From assembly GCA_963576735.1 (NCBI GenBank), contig OY755183.1, positions 14,961,213 through 15,025,212 on the forward strand: 64,000 nucleotides of DNA, in the 5' to 3' direction. The notes below the pieces were generated by a model that saw only the letters and a program-made list of their open reading frames with translations, had not been told where the DNA came from and made no database searches. Position 1 is the first letter of the stretch; every line of letters begins with the position of its first letter. Made by a program: the position numbers and the translations under genes. The DNA is from Bedellia somnulentella. Its lineage: Eukaryota > Arthropoda > Insecta > Lepidoptera > Bedelliidae. Below, one piece after another: positions 62,461 to 64,000 of this stretch.

Positions 62461-63611
62461 GGGTTTATTTGAGTACCGGAAAAGTAGCCGGGCAATCGAC
62501 AGTTTTGCTTATCATCTTAATATTCGGAACATTAGGTGTTTTCAATATCCGAGCCACACTGTAATAAGATATCTGATCTATAGATAGAATCTTATAAACT
62601 TAAAAACTTTTTTTACTCTTAAAAAGAAATCTTAATCAAAACATATTTTTGCTAATTACATCACGATAATATTTTATGCTTTAAAGCCTAACTAAAAAAA
62701 CTAGTCTTTTGCATAATTATGCGCTCGCGCAAGATAGTATGCACATCCATAAACCTTTATTACAATAATCTGTACCAATATCAAAACAAGTTGGATATAT
62801 ACATCATGAAAATCATTTATAGTTTATACCGACTCTGACCTGGCCAGAGCCCTTCAAAATGAACCGGTTCCCATCACACATCCTTGTCATACTCTAGTAT
62901 TCATCCCTATATCTATCTCTTTTTGATCATTGGTCATTTTTTCATCTCACTCTCACTCGTGGTTTTACTACCACTTTCCCTTTTCAAAGGACGAAGACAC
63001 TGTGATAACGCTGTCTCCTTCTTTTGCGTACACATTGTGTGTTGACGTCTCTTTTTAAGGATTTGGCCTTGAGACGTAAGCTAAGATACAGACTTATTTT
63101 TACTTTTTTTCTTGGAAAGATGACTAAACGCGTTAAGGAGTTGGCTTCTTCTCGAGCTATAGATCAGTGCTACCAACATAGGATATTCTCCACTTAACCC
63201 ATATTTAAGTATTTAATTCTATTTTTTTAATGTTTAAAGATGATGTTATTTTTAAAACCATATCAAATTGACACATGCAAAACTTACAAGTTAGTGATAT
63301 GGGTTACATTACGCAGGCATTTCACATGATAAATATAGTTGTAAAAAATATATATAATGTAAACTTAGTCAATTATTAATTATTGTTGATCCTTAATTAT
63401 ATTTTTTTCCAGAATATAACGATATGACAACGCAATATAAAAATCCATCATCAATGATCCTTAAGTCTTGTATTTTTACTCCAAATAAGCTGTAATTTAA
63501 GTGAAGCTGAAAAACCAAAAGGATAGATAGGATGACAGGTAAAGTTACTCGATAACATTTTGTTTTATAATAGCACACTTTTTTAACAAAATTACAATAC
63601 GCATAGTTGAC
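62461..63611. other. no recognised feature
   Basis: AT-rich, 1.15 kb. The antisense frame at 63393-63665 overlaps the next LINE-R remnant and is not credible. Confidence 0.4.
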
Positions 63612-63725
63612 CTTGAGTTGGCAGTGAGTATCGATCGCCATCGCCACTTTGTACGATCCTGACAAACATCTCGCCTTCGTTCAGATTAATTATAAGTTTC
63701 ATACACACCTTTTTATTCAAATGTG
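63612..63725 (-). repeat. LINE-R 3' remnant
   Basis: CGATCGCCATCGCCACTTTG, TACGATCCTGACAAACATCT, CGCCTTCGTTCAGATTAAT: antisense CQDRTKWR region, degenerate; the terminal box is lost. Confidence 0.6.
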
Positions 63726-63836
63726 CCCTCCTAGACCAAGGTGGGTTTGAGGGCAAATATTGGAGGGTGGAGAGTATGAATGGATATAGGTACTAGTTTC
63801 TAAATTTATACATATTCAAAAATCATTATTGAAAAA

Positions 63837-64000
63837 ATGGGTCGTACTCCTATACTCCATCTTAACATAAACAACATAATTTCGTCCGTCGCCGCTACTA
63901 AAACGTTACATTCGAACGCCAACTTCATAATAGCTGGAGATTTCAATCTGCGCTGTTTACGCTGGTCATCCTCTGGGGTTGAGCATCTCCGTAGAGAACT
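63837..64000 (+). mobile_element. LINE endonuclease domain, cut by the window edge
   Basis: From ATG 63837 the frame reads MGRTPILHLNINNIISSVAA ... FIIAGDFNLRCLRW to the window end. (F/I)IIAGDFN with following R.W is the GDFN motif of the APE-like endonuclease in CR1/Jockey-type elements, and differs from LINE-R's MLGDFNGWVG. Upstream endonuclease motifs are not seen, so the copy may be 5'-truncated; its 3' part lies outside. Confidence 0.6.

Overview
The window looks like AT-rich nuclear DNA of an insect, most probably a moth or butterfly (Lepidoptera). It is intergenic or intronic sequence, densely packed with short retroelements. Evidence: no operons or bacterial-type genes; many short 3'-anchored retrocopies with 8-14 bp target-site duplications (TSDs); tRNA-headed SINEs; non-autonomous Helitrons with ends of the type common in Lepidoptera; and LINE 3' ends I recognise from lepidopteran genomes. 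The species cannot be named from this.

Only one convincing cellular gene is visible: an uninterrupted 716-codon reading frame on the minus strand (6461-8611). A splice-acceptor-like sequence touches its ATG, and I do not recognise the protein family. Two weaker candidates lie on the plus strand: a promoter-like block followed by a 17-codon possible first exon (55375-55658), and a 50-codon frame at 58939. Five GC-rich islands (22820, 25840, 36930, 40600, 44500) stand out from their surroundings and may be regulatory or exonic.

The rest is mobile DNA. Names used below: SINE-A (about 250 bp, about 60 copies or pieces) has head GCTGTGTAGTGTCGGCTTAG, core GCGGTTGGAGACCCATCACC, 3' end TTTATAGCCGTGAGTATATG and a TATG-repeat tail. 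A subtype 'A2' has AATGTCACTACCCC in the head and GGCCGTGAGTGTATG at the end. SINE-B (about 360 bp) has a tRNA-like head, body AACGGTGAGGGAAAACATCG, and an end CCCCTTCGGGGATA...GGCGTGAACG with a TTATG-type tail. SINE-C has a tRNA-like head (ACGGTAGCTCAATTGGCAGA, GGGTTCGATTCCCGCC) and a CTTTCC/TTTATT-rich body; it often occurs as an inverted dimer. LINE-R is an RTE-like non-LTR retrotransposon (endonuclease plus reverse transcriptase); one nearly end-to-end but internally deleted copy lies at 38121-40307, and about 15 short 3' ends are scattered about. LINE-D is a CR1/L2/Jockey-like element whose 3' UTR ends in CAATAAAGAGTT plus TATTC or ATT repeats.

Layout: 0.6-5 kb holds a nest of at least five elements (SINE-C, Helitron, SINE-A piece, hAT-like element, palindromic SINE-C). 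The gene follows at 6.4-8.6 kb. From 9 to 38 kb there are alternating SINE-A/B copies, LINE-R and LINE-D ends and a second Helitron. The LINE-R copy lies at 38-40 kb. From 41 to 54 kb there are sparser repeats, a Harbinger-like MITE, a SINE flanked by a 55-bp duplication, and rearranged repeats at 49-50 kb. The promoter-like block is at 55 kb, more SINEs follow at 56-62 kb, and the start of a LINE endonuclease domain is cut by the window edge at 63.8 kb.

The families appear linked: SINE-A, SINE-B and LINE-R share a 3' module (CTCTG-C-ACCCC, then GGGA, then GNCGTGA and a TATG/TTATG tail). This suggests that one RTE-like enzyme mobilised all three. All calls were made by reading the sequence; no alignment or search was run.
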